From positions 19,450-83,449 of the forward strand of contig CABSNU010000005.1 in NCBI GenBank assembly GCA_902479135.1: a stretch of DNA of 64,000 bases, in the 5' to 3' direction. The stretch is from an uncultured Collinsella sp. GTDB taxonomy: Bacteria; Actinomycetota; Coriobacteriia; Coriobacteriales; Coriobacteriaceae. The stretch's first letter is position 1. Each line of letters starts with the position of its first letter. Positions 25,289 through 34,608 of the stretch are shown piece by piece. A model generated the notes under the pieces. The model made no database searches. It saw only the letters and a list, made by a program, of their open reading frames with translations, and was not told where the DNA came from. A program made the translations under genes and the position numbers.

Positions 25289-25756
25289 TTAGGCCTCGTC
25301 GACGACCTTGAGGCCGCGCGTGTGATCGATCTCGTTGAGGAGGTTAACGCGACGCTCGTGACGGCCGCCCTCAAACTCGGCGTCGAGCCACTCGTCGACA
25401 ATCATCTTGGCGAGCTCGGAGCCCACGACGCGGGCGCCAAAGGCGAGCACGTTGGTGTTGTTGTGCATGCGGGAGAGCTTGGCGCTGAAGGGCTCGGAGC
25501 ACACGACGGCGCGTACGCCCTCGACCTTGTTGGCAGCCAGGCTAATCCCGACACCGGTGCCACAGATGAGGATGCCCAGGTCGACGTCGCCGTTGGCAAC
25601 GGCCTTACCCACCTTGTAGCCGGCGATGGGGTAGTCAAAGCTCTCGGAGGTGTCGGTGCCAAAGTTCACGACCTCGCAGCCGCGCTCCTTCAGGTGCTCG
25701 GAGATGATGTTCTTGAGCTCGACGGCGGCGTGGTCGTTGCCGATACCAATCTTCAT
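25289..25756 (-). CDS. rpiB: Ribose-5-phosphate isomerase B
   Basis: RpiB interconverts ribose-5-phosphate and ribulose-5-phosphate in the pentose phosphate pathway. The 155-residue product begins MKIGIGNDHAAVELKN and has the catalytic cysteine region ILICGTGVGISLAANKV, and HNNTNVLAFGARVVG, both diagnostic. Length is typical for RpiB/LacAB. The ATG at 25756 has GAGAGGAACC upstream on this strand. It is divergent from the cysteine-desulfidase-like gene across a 271-base gap that holds AT-rich promoter-like sequence but no other gene. Confidence 0.95.
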   Translation of the reverse strand: MKIGIGNDHAAVELKNIISEHLKERGCEVVNFGTDTSESFDYPIAGYKVGKAVANGDVDLGILICGTGVGISLAANKVEGVRAVVCSEPFSAKLSRMHNNTNVLAFGARVVGSELAKMIVDEWLDAEFEGGRHERRVNLLNEIDHTRGLKVVDEA

Positions 25757-26027
25757 GAGTGGTTCCTCTCTGGTCTGTGCGGCGCAAATGCTAAAGGTTT
25801 TACCGCGTTCGACTGCATGATAGCGCGACTTTTGCGTAAACGCTCGGGCGTTTTTTGGTCAAACGCTTTAGCATGCAACAAGACCGGCTTCTCATGAATG
25901 AATGCTGTCAGTTTGTGCTTGAGCGCCGTCCGCCGGAACCATGGTTGCAGTTTTTGATGCATTGTTATCAAATAAAGGAGCTAACTATTTTTGAGAGCCA
26001 AGCCCGTTATGCAAGCAGGAGATACCT

Positions 26028-27347
26028 ATGTCTACCGATTCCCTTCGTGATGCCGCGTTTTGCGATGTTTTGAACCGCGAGCTTGTCTGTGCACTCGGCT
26101 GCACCGAGCCCATTGCCGTTGCCTATGCAGCAGCGCTGGCGAGCCAGACGCTCGGTTACGAGCCCGATCATATGGATGTTGCCTGCTCGGGCAACATCAT
26201 CAAGAACGTTAAGAGCGTGACCGTGCCCAACTCGGGCGGTATGCACGGTATTGAAGCCGCGGCCGTGCTGGGTGCCGTGGGCGGCGACGCCAAAAGCGCG
26301 CTCGAGGTGCTCGAGAGCGTTAACGATGAAGACCGTGCTCGCGTGGCCGAGCTCCTCGCCGACGCCGACTACTGCGATGTATCGCTTGTCGAGGGTGTGC
26401 CCAACCTCTACATCAAGGTGACTGCCACGGCCGGGGGCCATACCGCGGTCGTCGAGATTACCGACCACCACACCAATGTCACGTGCCATACCCTCGACGG
26501 TATTCCGGTGTGCGGCAAGTCGGCGGGGGAGTGTGCCGCCTGCGCCGAGCGCGTCGTGGCCGAGCGGGCGGCAGATAACGCCGACACGCCCATGTCGATC
26601 GAGACCATCATCGACTTTATCGAGGACGGTGACATTGAGGACGCCCGTGCTGCCGTTGAGCGTCAGATCGAGCTGAATGGCGCAATCAGTGCCGAGGGCC
26701 TTGCGCACGCTTGGGGCGCCGAGGTGGGTCGTACGCTGCTGGGTGCTCGTGCCGATGACGTCGCCTGCCGTGCCCGTGCCCGTGCGGCCGCCGGGTCCGA
26801 CGCCCGCATGAACGGCTGCGCGCTGCCGGTCGCCATTGTGTGCGGCTCGGGCAATCAGGGCATTACCTGCGCATTGCCCGTCATGGAGTATGCCGAGTAC
26901 CTGCGTTGCGACCACGAGCGCCTGGTGCGCGCCGTGATGCTGTCCGATCTTATCGCCGTGCATATCAAGAGCTATATTGGTGCGCTCTCGGCGTTTTGCG
27001 GTGCTATTTGCGCCGCGTGCGGCGCCGGCGCCGCGATTACCTGGCTGTGCGGTGGCACGCGCGAGCAGATTGGCGCGACGGTCTCGAACACGCTCGGTAA
27101 CGTGGGCGGCATCGTGTGCGACGGCGCCAAAGCGAGCTGTGCCGCCAAGATCTCGGCTGCCGTCGATGCGGCGATTCTGGGCCATGATATGGCCATGCAG
27201 GGTCGCGGCTTCCGCGCCGGCGAGGGCCTGATCCAAGATACCGTTGAGCAGACAATCGCCAGTATGGGCTACGTAGGCCGCGTAGGCATGAAGGACACCG
27301 ACATCGAGATCCTCAACATCATGATCGGCAAAACCCAAGTGTGCTAG
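26028..27347 (+). CDS. L-cysteine desulfidase / UPF0597 (CyuA, YhaM-like) family protein
   Basis: Members of this family are oxygen-sensitive Fe-S enzymes that break cysteine into pyruvate, ammonia and sulfide (CdsB in methanogens, CyuA in enterics), related to L-serine dehydratases. The 439-residue product has the conserved LGCTEPIAVAYAAALAS near residue 25, CSGNIIKNVKSVTVPNSGG, the C-terminal VCGSGNQGITCALPV, and GTREQIGATVSNTLGNVGGIVCDGAK. The Cys ligands of the cluster region are retained. The ATG at 26028 follows CAGGAGATACCT. Its stop overlaps the stop of the convergent HAD gene, the two sharing CTAG. Confidence 0.88.
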   Translation: MSTDSLRDAAFCDVLNRELVCALGCTEPIAVAYAAALASQTLGYEPDHMDVACSGNIIKNVKSVTVPNSGGMHGIEAAAVLGAVGGDAKSALEVLESVNDEDRARVAELLADADYCDVSLVEGVPNLYIKVTATAGGHTAVVEITDHHTNVTCHTLDGIPVCGKSAGECAACAERVVAERAADNADTPMSIETIIDFIEDGDIEDARAAVERQIELNGAISAEGLAHAWGAEVGRTLLGARADDVACRARARAAAGSDARMNGCALPVAIVCGSGNQGITCALPVMEYAEYLRCDHERLVRAVMLSDLIAVHIKSYIGALSAFCGAICAACGAGAAITWLCGGTREQIGATVSNTLGNVGGIVCDGAKASCAAKISAAVDAAILGHDMAMQGRGFRAGEGLIQDTVEQTIASMGYVGRVGMKDTDIEILNIMIGKTQVC

Positions 27348-28102
27348 GACAGTTCGTCGGCTATTTGGTGCTCGTAGAAGGCCTCGATTACGGCGTTAAA
27401 GTCGCGGGCGAAGTCTTCCATGGTTCCGCGCCAGGTGGCTCGGCTGGGCTTGCCTTGGCCCACAAAGGCGGTTTGGATGCCGCAATCGGGGGACGGGAAG
27501 TCGCGTTTGGGATCGTTGCCCACCATAAGGACCTCGTGCGGTTCGAGCCCCATCACCTGAAGCTGCTCTAGATAGTAGGTGGCATCGGGCTTGCAGCGGG
27601 TGGTGTTTCCCATGTGCGTGACGAGCTCAAAGGGAGCGTCGGCCAGGTCGCCCCAACCCATGCGGCACTCGATGGCCCCCTGGGGAAAGCTGGGGTTGGT
27701 AAAGAGCGCGCAACGCAGCCCTGCGTCCTGTACGGCCTGGAGCGCGGCGTGTGCGCCCGGCATGGCGTGGGCGTTAATGACATCGTCGTTCTTGTACGGA
27801 AGAACTTCGCGGTCATAGTAGGTAAACGCCTCGTAGATGAGGGGATCGGAGAGGCGGATTCCGCATCGGCGCTCGACCTCTTCTTGGTAAAACTCAAGAT
27901 TGGTTCGGTTGTCCGTGCCGCTGCGGCGATTGGCGTTGAGGTCGACCAGGATGGTGCCGAGGCGTGCCATCGTGCCACCGCGGCTGCGGCGCCCGATATC
28001 CGCGAGCATCGAAGAGACATCCTTAAAATAGCGAAGGATGAACGCGTTGAGGTTGATGCTGAGAAGCGTCTCGTCCATATCGAAAACGACTGCTTTGAGC
28101 AC
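27344..28102 (-). CDS. HAD-superfamily hydrolase
   Basis: The 252-residue protein has the HAD nucleophile motif at its very start (MLKAVVFDMDETLLSIN, Asp at residues 9 and 11), motif II in CALFTNPSFPQ, the motif III lysine in TTRCKPDATYYLE, and motif IV in VLMVGNDPKRDFPSPDCGIQTAFV. The cap is a C1-type helical bundle. The substrate cannot be assigned. It is convergent with and overlaps the preceding gene by four bases. The upstream 315 bases to rpsA contain promoters for both directions but no gene that I can support. Confidence 0.85.
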   Translation of the reverse strand: MLKAVVFDMDETLLSINLNAFILRYFKDVSSMLADIGRRSRGGTMARLGTILVDLNANRRSGTDNRTNLEFYQEEVERRCGIRLSDPLIYEAFTYYDREVLPYKNDDVINAHAMPGAHAALQAVQDAGLRCALFTNPSFPQGAIECRMGWGDLADAPFELVTHMGNTTRCKPDATYYLEQLQVMGLEPHEVLMVGNDPKRDFPSPDCGIQTAFVGQGKPSRATWRGTMEDFARDFNAVIEAFYEHQIADELS

Positions 28103-28417
28103 GCGGGCACCTTTCTCGAAAAATCGATCTAGAATCGTTGGCTCCGGATACTTTACCCCAAAGCCGAATGCCTAGCCGGTTATCGTCAAGTTGCGGAGAC
28201 GTGTGTTCATAAGATTACGAAAAAGTCTCCACACGAGTAAAAAATCGCAGTTCACGCTTGAAATCGAACTCATTTCCCCGTAACCTATACGAACGTGATT
28301 GCATAAGCGTCACATTAGTATCTGTCGGCTCCCGAGTGTTCCTAAACGTTGTGTGCTTGTCGCACCCTTCTGTAGGTCCTAGCAATCGGGGCCCCGTAGT
28401 TCGAAAGGGGTCCACCT
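28103..28417. other. Intergenic region upstream of rpsA
   Basis: There is no open frame with a ribosome binding site. Several AT-rich patches (28205-28280) and a TTGCAT / TAGTAT pair near 28300 could be promoter elements for the divergent HAD and rpsA genes. GAAAGGGG at 28403 is the rpsA ribosome binding site. Confidence 0.45.
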
Positions 28418-29584
28418 TTGAGTGAGATTCAGAACTCGTCCATTTTCTCTCTTGACGATGTCAACGAGGAGGAGATGAACAACCTCATCGACGGTACGAT
28501 TACCGACTTTGATGAGGGCGATCTCGTTAACGGCACTGTCGTTAAGATCGAGCATGACGAGGTGCTCGTTGACATCGGATTCAAGTCCGAGGGCGTTATC
28601 CCGGTCCGCGAGCTGTCCATCCGCAAGGACGCTAACCCTGCAGACATCGTTGCACTCGGTGATCCCATCGAGGCTCTGGTTCTCCAGAAGGAGGACAAGG
28701 ACGGTCGTCTGGTCCTGTCCAAGAAGCGTGCCGAGTACGAGCGTGCTTGGAACCGCATCGAGGAGAAGTTCAACTCCGGCGAGAACGTCGAGGGCGAGGT
28801 TATCGAGGTTGTCAAGGGCGGCCTGATCCTCGACATCGGCCTGCGTGGCTTCCTGCCTGCTTCCCTCGTCGACCTCCGTCGCGTCAAGGACCTCACCTCT
28901 TACATGGGCACCCGCATCGAGGCCCGCGTCATCGAGATGGACCGCAACCGCAACAACGTTGTCCTCTCCCGTCGCGTCGTGCTCGAGGAGTCCCGTAAGG
29001 CCGAGCGCTCCGAGATCCTGTCCAAGCTCAAGTCTGGCATGCGTCTCCAGGGCACCGTTTCCTCCATCGTCGACTTCGGCGCCTTCGTCGACCTCGGCGG
29101 TATCGACGGCCTCATCCACATCTCCGAGCTCTCTTGGAACCACGTCAACCATCCTTCCGAGGTTGTCAAGGTCGGCCAGGAGGTCGAGGTCGAGGTTCTC
29201 GACGTCGATCTCAACCGCGAGCGCATCTCCCTGGGTCTCAAGCAGACCACCGAGGATCCGTGGCGCGCACTGGTCAAGAAGTACCCCGTCGGCGCTATTG
29301 TCGAGGGCACTGTGACCAAGCTTGTCCCGTTCGGCGCTTTCGTCGATCTGGGCGAGGGCATCGAGGGCCTGGTGCACATCTCCGAGATGGCCAACAAGCA
29401 CGTCGATCAGCCTTCTCAGGTCACCCACGTGGGCGACAAGGTTCAGGTCAAGGTCATGGAGATCGACCTCGACCGTCGTCGTATCTCCCTGTCCATGAAG
29501 TCTGCTGCTGAGACTCTGGGCGTCGAGATCGAGGTTACCCCGCTGCCTTCCGAGAAGAAGGACGAGGAGACCGACGCCGAGTAA
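28418..29584 (+). CDS. rpsA: 30S ribosomal protein S1 (TTG start)
   Basis: S1 binds mRNA and assists translation initiation. The 388-residue product has four S1 OB-fold repeats, at about residues 33-102, 119-185, 204-272 and 289-358, each with a GxVxxIxxxGAFVDLGG-type core; repeats 3 and 4 are the most canonical (VDFGAFVDLGGIDGLIHISELSW and VPFGAFVDLGEGIEGLVHISEM). The acidic tail is short. Initiation is at TTG 28418, because GAAAGGGG is ideally spaced and no ATG lies nearby; the product starts MSEIQNSSIFSL. The four-repeat form matches S1 of Gram-positive bacteria, against six repeats in E. coli. Confidence 0.94.
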   Translation: MSEIQNSSIFSLDDVNEEEMNNLIDGTITDFDEGDLVNGTVVKIEHDEVLVDIGFKSEGVIPVRELSIRKDANPADIVALGDPIEALVLQKEDKDGRLVLSKKRAEYERAWNRIEEKFNSGENVEGEVIEVVKGGLILDIGLRGFLPASLVDLRRVKDLTSYMGTRIEARVIEMDRNRNNVVLSRRVVLEESRKAERSEILSKLKSGMRLQGTVSSIVDFGAFVDLGGIDGLIHISELSWNHVNHPSEVVKVGQEVEVEVLDVDLNRERISLGLKQTTEDPWRALVKKYPVGAIVEGTVTKLVPFGAFVDLGEGIEGLVHISEMANKHVDQPSQVTHVGDKVQVKVMEIDLDRRRISLSMKSAAETLGVEIEVTPLPSEKKDEETDAE

Positions 29585-29609
29585 ATCGGTTTGACGATCA
29601 CTTGTTTAA

Positions 29610-29641
29610 GGGATCCGTCCGCAATGGACGGGTCCCTTTTT
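29610..29641 (+). terminator. Rho-independent terminator of rpsA
   Basis: GGGATCCGTCC pairs with GGACGGGTCCC (one wobble), with a 5-base loop and six T residues. Confidence 0.9.
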
Positions 29642-29906
29642 GCATTTGGTGCCGAGATGCATGATGCTGCCCATGCTATCCACAAGCTATTTGGTTGTCG
29701 GTGCATGAAAAAATGCCGACATCCCGCCTCGGGGAGGAGGCGGGAACGCACCGAGTAGACGGAGGGGTGCGGAGCGCGGTCGCGTCTCGACTGACGACGT
29801 TGCCCATCGACAGGATTATTGTAGCGCATGGCGGTTCTTGGTATATCGTGTCGAGCGTTTGCGTTGTGCCATTGCCTGCGGCAACGGTGTGTTACACTCT
29901 TGCACT
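29642..29906. other. Intergenic region rpsA-rnpB
   Basis: This holds a small hairpin (CCCGCCTC / GAGGCGGG, 29722-29743) and, close to 29890, a TGTTACACTC-type promoter element for rnpB. No gene is supported. Confidence 0.45.
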
Positions 29907-30275
29907 GCTGAGTGGGCCAGACGGTCGCGCGATGTGCTGCTTGCAGCACGCGTGAGGAAAGTCCGGGCTCCAGAGGGCGGGATGCCGGCTAACGGCCGGG
30001 CGGAGTGATCCGACGGAAAGCGCCGCAGAAAAGAAGACTCCCACCTGCGCCGCAAGGCGTAAAGGGAAAAGCTGAAACGGTGGTGTAAGAGACCACCAGC
30101 GTCGTGGCAACACGGCGGCTTGGCAAGCCCCATCCGGAGCAAGCGCGAATAGGAACGTTATGGGCCGGCCCGGTCCGCGTTCGGGTAGCGTGCGTGGAGC
30201 TGCACGGTAACGTGCAGACAAGATAAATGACCGTTCACGACAGAACCCGGCTTACAGGCCCACTCAGCTTTTTTG
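29907..30275 (+). ncRNA. rnpB: RNase P RNA, bacterial type A
   Basis: RnpB is the catalytic RNA that matures the 5' ends of tRNAs. The termini pair through P1 (GCTGAGTGGGCC with GGCCCACTCAGC). The conserved 5' core GAGGAAAGTCCGGGCTCC (CR-I), the central region with AGGGAAAAGCTGAAACGGTG, GACCACCAG, and the 3' core ACAGAACCCGGCTTACAGGCC (CR-V) are all present in order, spaced as in type A RNAs. A T-run directly follows P1 and ends the transcript. Confidence 0.97.
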
Positions 30276-30285
30276 TTGACGCTGC

Positions 30286-30383
30286 GACGGCGTCAGCTGG
30301 CCGATTTGGCGCTCATTCGTCGGTCGCCGCCATAAGGCGTGCTCCCTCCTCTTTCGGGCCAAATCGACTCAGCTGACGCCGTC
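30286..30383. repeat. Long inverted repeat after rnpB
   Basis: GACGGCGTCAGCTGGCCGAT (30286 onward, arm of 25) is mirrored at 30358-30383 by an arm ending CAGCTGACGCCGTC, with one or two interruptions. The loop is 47 bases. It sits between rnpB and yigZ, both plus strand. Confidence 0.85.
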
Positions 30384-30494
30384 TCGCTGTTTTTGCCTGT
30401 TCATCGGCGTTTCCGTTCTATTTAGGCGGTCAACCGATGTGCCCTTTGCCGTATTATTGAGGCTGTTTGTTGCGCTTTATTTTGTTGAGGGGCT

Positions 30495-31133
30495 TTGTTG
30501 GACAGCTATTTTACTTTGCAATCGAATATTGAGGCTTCGGGCGAGTTTGTGGACCGCAAGAGCCGGTTTATTGCCCAGCTGGTCCATATTGAGTCCGAGG
30601 ATGAGGCGAATGCCTTTATCGAGATGGTTCGCAAGCGTCATTACGACGCTCGACACAATGTTCCCGCGTGGATTTTGGTCGATGGACGCGAACGCCAGAG
30701 CGATGATGGTGAGCCGAGTCGAACGAGCGGCATGCCGACGCTCGAGGTGTTGCGCGGCGCGGAGCTCAAAAATGTTTGCTGCGTGGTGACGCGCTATTTT
30801 GGCGGTACGCTGCTGGGGCCCGGCGGCTTGGTGCGCGCCTATACCGCCGCGACGCAGGCGGCGGTGGCAGCTGCTCAGGAGGCCGGGCAGATTGTCGAGA
30901 TGACGAGCGTCGTGCCGGTTGACGTGCATGTGGCCTATCCGCAGTATGAACAGGTGCTTCGTTTGGCGCAGGATTCGGGTGCCAAGGTTTCGGATACCGA
31001 TTACGCGGATGCCGTGACACTTCATTTGGTGTTTAAGGCGGGGGAGCAGGAGCCGTTTTGCGCTAAGATGCGCGAGCTTATGGCGGGGCATGAGGAGATC
31101 GAGGTCGGAGCTCCCGAATTTGCCGAGTTCTAA
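30495..31133 (+). CDS. yigZ: YigZ/IMPACT family protein
   Basis: The YigZ/IMPACT family is a conserved protein family with a RNA-binding-like N-terminal domain; eukaryotic IMPACT modulates GCN2, but bacterial roles are unresolved. The 212-residue product has the signatures SRFIAQLVHIESEDEANAFI, DDGEPSRTSGMPTLEVLRG (about residue 73) and VVTRYFGGTLLGPGGLVRAYTAA, followed by the C-terminal ferredoxin-like YigZ domain. The start is TTG at 30495 or 30498, with GAGGGG immediately upstream. It is single-gene, followed by a convergent terminator. Confidence 0.9.
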   Translation: MLDSYFTLQSNIEASGEFVDRKSRFIAQLVHIESEDEANAFIEMVRKRHYDARHNVPAWILVDGRERQSDDGEPSRTSGMPTLEVLRGAELKNVCCVVTRYFGGTLLGPGGLVRAYTAATQAAVAAAQEAGQIVEMTSVVPVDVHVAYPQYEQVLRLAQDSGAKVSDTDYADAVTLHLVFKAGEQEPFCAKMRELMAGHEEIEVGAPEFAEF

Positions 31134-31136
31134 CGG

Positions 31137-31197
31137 CGACGGCCGGCGTGCTTTTGGATGGATCCAAAGCGCGCCGGCCGTCGTTTTGCTGTTGCTG
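31137..31197. terminator. Bidirectional terminator
   Basis: A 12-bp perfect stem CGACGGCCGGCG / CGCCGGCCGTCG plus an inner TTTGG / CCAAA pair, with TTTT on the plus strand, lies between the convergent yigZ and C_GCAxxG_C_C genes. Confidence 0.85.
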
Positions 31198-31201
31198 TCG
31201 A

Positions 31202-31648
31202 TTACTCGGCGAGCTGCTTTAGCACATCGCAGGCGATCTCGACGGCATCGTCGATGCAGCCGGGGCAGCTGCGAAGCGGACCCTTGTCCGATCCGATACC
31301 CTTGAGCGTGCCGCAGACGGTCGTCGTGTTCTTCTCGCCAAAGCGCTTGGCGATTTCGCGCGACAGCTTGTAGGTCTGGCCCTTGGTCTTGGGGTTTTCC
31401 ATGCCGTCGCTCATCACGAAGCCCATGATGGCCACGGCGCCCGAGATGGCGCCGCAGGTTTCGGTCATGCCGCCCATGCCGGCGCCAAAGCCCTCGGTGA
31501 GGGTAAAGGCGACCTGGGGGTCGAGCCCGACGGCGGGTGCGAGCGTGCAGGCGACGGCCTGGGCGCAGTTAAAGCCACGGGCGTGATATTCGGCAGCTTG
31601 AGCCTGACAGGCGGTGATGTCGAGCTGGGCCGTATCGATTTGCTTCAT
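31202..31648 (-). CDS. C_GCAxxG_C_C family (DV_1555-type) putative redox protein
   Basis: These small proteins carry the conserved C-GCAxxG-C-C pattern and are probably redox or metal binding; no reaction is established. The 148-residue product shows the hallmark FNCAQAVACTLAPAVGL, GAGMGGMTETCGAISGAVAIMG, and CGTLKGIGSDKGPLRSCPGCIDDAV, giving the Cys ladder. The ATG at 31648 has AAGGAGA ideally placed; the frame continues upstream for 48 codons without similarity and is not included. It is convergent with yigZ. Confidence 0.85.
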   Translation of the reverse strand: MKQIDTAQLDITACQAQAAEYHARGFNCAQAVACTLAPAVGLDPQVAFTLTEGFGAGMGGMTETCGAISGAVAIMGFVMSDGMENPKTKGQTYKLSREIAKRFGEKNTTTVCGTLKGIGSDKGPLRSCPGCIDDAVEIACDVLKQLAE

Positions 31649-31878
31649 CGTTGTCTCCTTGGTCACGGTGTACCCGCTTATGGTACCCGTGACGGTGCGT
31701 GTAATCATCGAGAGCTTCATGGATGCCTCATTTTTCTCTGTCGAGCACATGCCCAAGGCTTGAGATAAATACCCCTGATCGATTTGTCCCATAACCTACC
31801 TTGGGGATGGGTTGAGAGGGCTGCGGGGTAGCGGTATCGTGAACCGAATAAATCAAAACCCAGGCAAGGGAGCAAGAT

Positions 31879-33162
31879 ATGAGCGAGCAGACCATCGGTA
31901 CCACATGTGTTCAGGGCGGCTATCACCCGGGAGATGCGGAGCCGCGCCAGGTGCCCATCTACCAGTCCACCACGTGGAAGTACGACACGTCGGAGCACAT
32001 GGGCAAGCTGTTTGACCTAGAGGAGTCGGGCTATTTCTACAGCCGTCTGCAGAACCCCACGTGCGATTTGGTTGCCGCCAAGATCTGCGAGATGGAGGGC
32101 GGTACCGCTGCGATGCTCACGAGCTCGGGCATGGCTGCGAACTTCCTCGCGATTTTTAACGTGGCCGGTGCCGGCGATCACGTGGTCGCAAGCTCTGCCA
32201 TCTACGGCGGTACCTACAACCTGCTTGCCCATACCATGGGTCGTATGGGCTTGACCTGCACGTTCGTTGCCCCCGACTGCACCGACGAAGAGCTCGAGGC
32301 AGCCTTCCAACCCAACACCAAGCTCGTCTTTGGCGAGACGATCGCCAATCCCGCCCTTGCCGTGCTCGATATTGAGCGCTTTGCCAAGGCCGCGCACGAC
32401 CACGGCGTACCGCTGATGGTCGACAACACCTTCCCGACGCCCGTGATGTGCCGTCCTTTTGAGTGGGGCGCCGACATCGTTACGCACTCCACCACCAAGT
32501 ACATGGATGGACATGCGGCCTACCTGGGCGGCGTGATCGTCGACCACGGCCAGTTTGACTGGATGGCCCATGCGGACAAGTTCCCGGGTCTCACCACGCC
32601 TGACGAGAGCTATCACGGCGTGACGTATGCCGAGAAGTTCGGTCGCGAGGGCGCCTTCATTACCAAGGCCACCGCGCAGCTCATGCGCGATCTTGGTCCC
32701 ATGCAGAACCCGCAGGCGGCATTCTTCCTGAACAGCTCGCTCGAGAGCCTGCACGTGCGCATGCCGCGTCATTGTGAGAACGGCCTGGCCGTTGCCAAGT
32801 TCCTGCAGAGCCATCCCAAGGTGCGCTTCGTGAGCTATCCGGGTCTGGAGGGCGATAAGTACTATGACATGGCTCAGAAGTACATGCCCAACGGTACCTG
32901 CGGCGTTGTGAGCTTTGGCTTTAACGGTGGTCGCGCGGCGGCCGAGACCTTTATGAAGAGCCTCAAGCTTGCCCAGATCGCCACGCACGTTGCCGACGCC
33001 CGCACGTGCTGCCTGCATCCCGCTAATGCCACGCACCGCCAGATGAACGATGAAGAGCTCATCGCCTGTGGCATCTCCGCCGACATGGTGCGCCTGTCGT
33101 GCGGCCTCGAGGACACGGCCGACCTGATTGCCGACCTTGAGCAGGCGCTCGAGCAGTGCTAG
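31879..33162 (+). CDS. O-acetylhomoserine sulfhydrylase / Cys-Met metabolism PLP enzyme (MetY-like)
   Basis: This PLP enzyme of the Cys/Met family most likely adds sulfide (or methanethiol) to O-acetylhomoserine, giving homocysteine or methionine; methionine gamma-lyase is the main alternative. The 427-residue length fits the MetY branch (about 420-430). PLP-binding lysine K207 is in THSTTKYMDGH. Other blocks are YQSTTWKYDTSE, YSRLQNPTCDLVA, and a C-terminal LHPANATHRQM, which differs from the usual HPASTTHRQ. The start at 31879 follows GCAAGGGAGCAAGAT. It ends at a terminator. Confidence 0.88.
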   Translation: MSEQTIGTTCVQGGYHPGDAEPRQVPIYQSTTWKYDTSEHMGKLFDLEESGYFYSRLQNPTCDLVAAKICEMEGGTAAMLTSSGMAANFLAIFNVAGAGDHVVASSAIYGGTYNLLAHTMGRMGLTCTFVAPDCTDEELEAAFQPNTKLVFGETIANPALAVLDIERFAKAAHDHGVPLMVDNTFPTPVMCRPFEWGADIVTHSTTKYMDGHAAYLGGVIVDHGQFDWMAHADKFPGLTTPDESYHGVTYAEKFGREGAFITKATAQLMRDLGPMQNPQAAFFLNSSLESLHVRMPRHCENGLAVAKFLQSHPKVRFVSYPGLEGDKYYDMAQKYMPNGTCGVVSFGFNGGRAAAETFMKSLKLAQIATHVADARTCCLHPANATHRQMNDEELIACGISADMVRLSCGLEDTADLIADLEQALEQC

Positions 33163-33231
33163 GCTAGCGTGCGTGCGAGGCGTGGGACGGCTTTTCGGCT
33201 GACGACGTCCTCATAGTTCCGATTCCGTAGG

Positions 33232-33278
33232 CGGGACCCCGATCGTGTCCGTTTGTAGGCGATTGGGGTCCCGTTTTT
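33232..33278 (+). terminator. Terminator after the MetY-like gene
   Basis: CGGGACCCC pairs with GGGGTCCCG around a 24-base loop that forms a second GATCG / CGATT pairing, followed by TTTTT. Confidence 0.85.
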
Positions 33279-33303
33279 GCGTTGTACGATAGAAAGGATA
33301 TAC

Positions 33304-34608
33304 ATGGAGAAAACTGCCGAGCAGCTGCGCCGCGAACACATTGCCTTGGAGGGCGACACCCACGGTAAGAATAAATGGGCGATTCTGTTCACCGTGCTCG
33401 TCATGACCTTTATGGCGTGTCTGGATGCGAGCATCGTGACGGTGGCGCTTCCAGTGATGCAAAAGGAGCTGGGGGTGGGTCTCGACCGCATTCAGCTCGT
33501 GAGCTCGGTGTATCTGCTCGCGACGTGCGTCGCCATGCTGCCGTTTGGCCGCTTGGGCGATGTGCGCGGCAAGGTGAATGTGTTCCAGCTTGGTGTAATC
33601 GTCTTTACGGGCGGCTCGTTGCTTTGCGGGCTTTCGGCTTCGCTCGAGGTGCTTATCTTGGCGCGTTTCGTGCAGGGCATTGGCTGTGCCGCCGCGATGG
33701 CCAACAATATGGGCATCATCACCGAGTCGTTTCCGGCGCGTGAGCGCGGCCGTGCCATGGGCATTCTGGCGACCTTTGTGGCTCTTGGCATGATGTGCGG
33801 CCCCGTGCTCGGCGGCGTGCTGGTGGCGAGCTTTCCCTGGGAGAGCATCTTCCTTATCAATCTGCCCATTGGCGTAATCTCGTTTATCGTGGGACTCTAT
33901 ACGCTGCCGCATGTGAAGCCGGAGGCTGGCGAACGCCCTATGCCGTTGACAGAGGCGGCGCGTCGCTGCTTTGCGAGCTCGGCTTTCACGATTAACCTGG
34001 CTTGCATGCTTATCGTGTTCGTGGGTATCGGTGCCTCCGAGTTTGTGCTGCCGTTCTACTTTCAGGATGCCCACGGCTTTAGCTCCGATATCTCCGGCCT
34101 GTTGTTTTTGGCGATGCCGGTCGTGAATGCCTTTGTGGGCCCGCTTTCGGGCTCGGTGTCCGACCGTGTTGGTTGTGAAGCGCCCACGGCCGTTGGCCTG
34201 GGCGTGTACGTGTGCGGTCTCTTTGCGGTGAGCACGCTTGACGAGCACTCTTCCATCTTGATGATTGTGTGCTGCGTCGCGTTTATGTCGTGCGGCACGT
34301 CGATCTTCCAGAGCCCCAATAATTCGCTGTATATGGGTTCGGCTCCGCGTGAGGCGCTTGGCTTTGCGGGCAGCTTGAGCAGCTTGGCGCGCTATGCGGG
34401 CATAGCGCTGGGTATTACGGCGGCGTCGCGCATCCTGTATGGACAGACGAGCGCGGCGATGGGCAAGACGGTCACGAGCTATGTGGCGGGTCGTCCGGAC
34501 GTGTTCCTCTTTGGCTTTCGTTTGGTATTCTACGTGCTGATGGCCGTTGCTACCGTGGGCTTTGCGCTCACATTGGTACGTTTGGTGAGGACGCGCACCC
34601 GGCATTAG
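33304..34608 (+). CDS. MFS drug-efflux type transporter (DHA2-like)
   Basis: This is a major facilitator superfamily permease, 434 residues with about 12 to 14 hydrophobic segments. The motif-A loop GRLGDVRGKVNVFQLG (about residue 80), DASIVTVALPVMQKELG in the first helix pair (a DHA2 signature), and FVQGIGCAAAMANNMGIITESFPARERGRAMG are visible. The substrate is unknown; such proteins often export drugs or metabolites by proton antiport. The ATG at 33304 is preceded by GAAAGGATATAC. It is monocistronic, downstream of the MetY-like gene's terminator and not co-regulated with it. Confidence 0.87.
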   Translation: MEKTAEQLRREHIALEGDTHGKNKWAILFTVLVMTFMACLDASIVTVALPVMQKELGVGLDRIQLVSSVYLLATCVAMLPFGRLGDVRGKVNVFQLGVIVFTGGSLLCGLSASLEVLILARFVQGIGCAAAMANNMGIITESFPARERGRAMGILATFVALGMMCGPVLGGVLVASFPWESIFLINLPIGVISFIVGLYTLPHVKPEAGERPMPLTEAARRCFASSAFTINLACMLIVFVGIGASEFVLPFYFQDAHGFSSDISGLLFLAMPVVNAFVGPLSGSVSDRVGCEAPTAVGLGVYVCGLFAVSTLDEHSSILMIVCCVAFMSCGTSIFQSPNNSLYMGSAPREALGFAGSLSSLARYAGIALGITAASRILYGQTSAAMGKTVTSYVAGRPDVFLFGFRLVFYVLMAVATVGFALTLVRLVRTRTRH

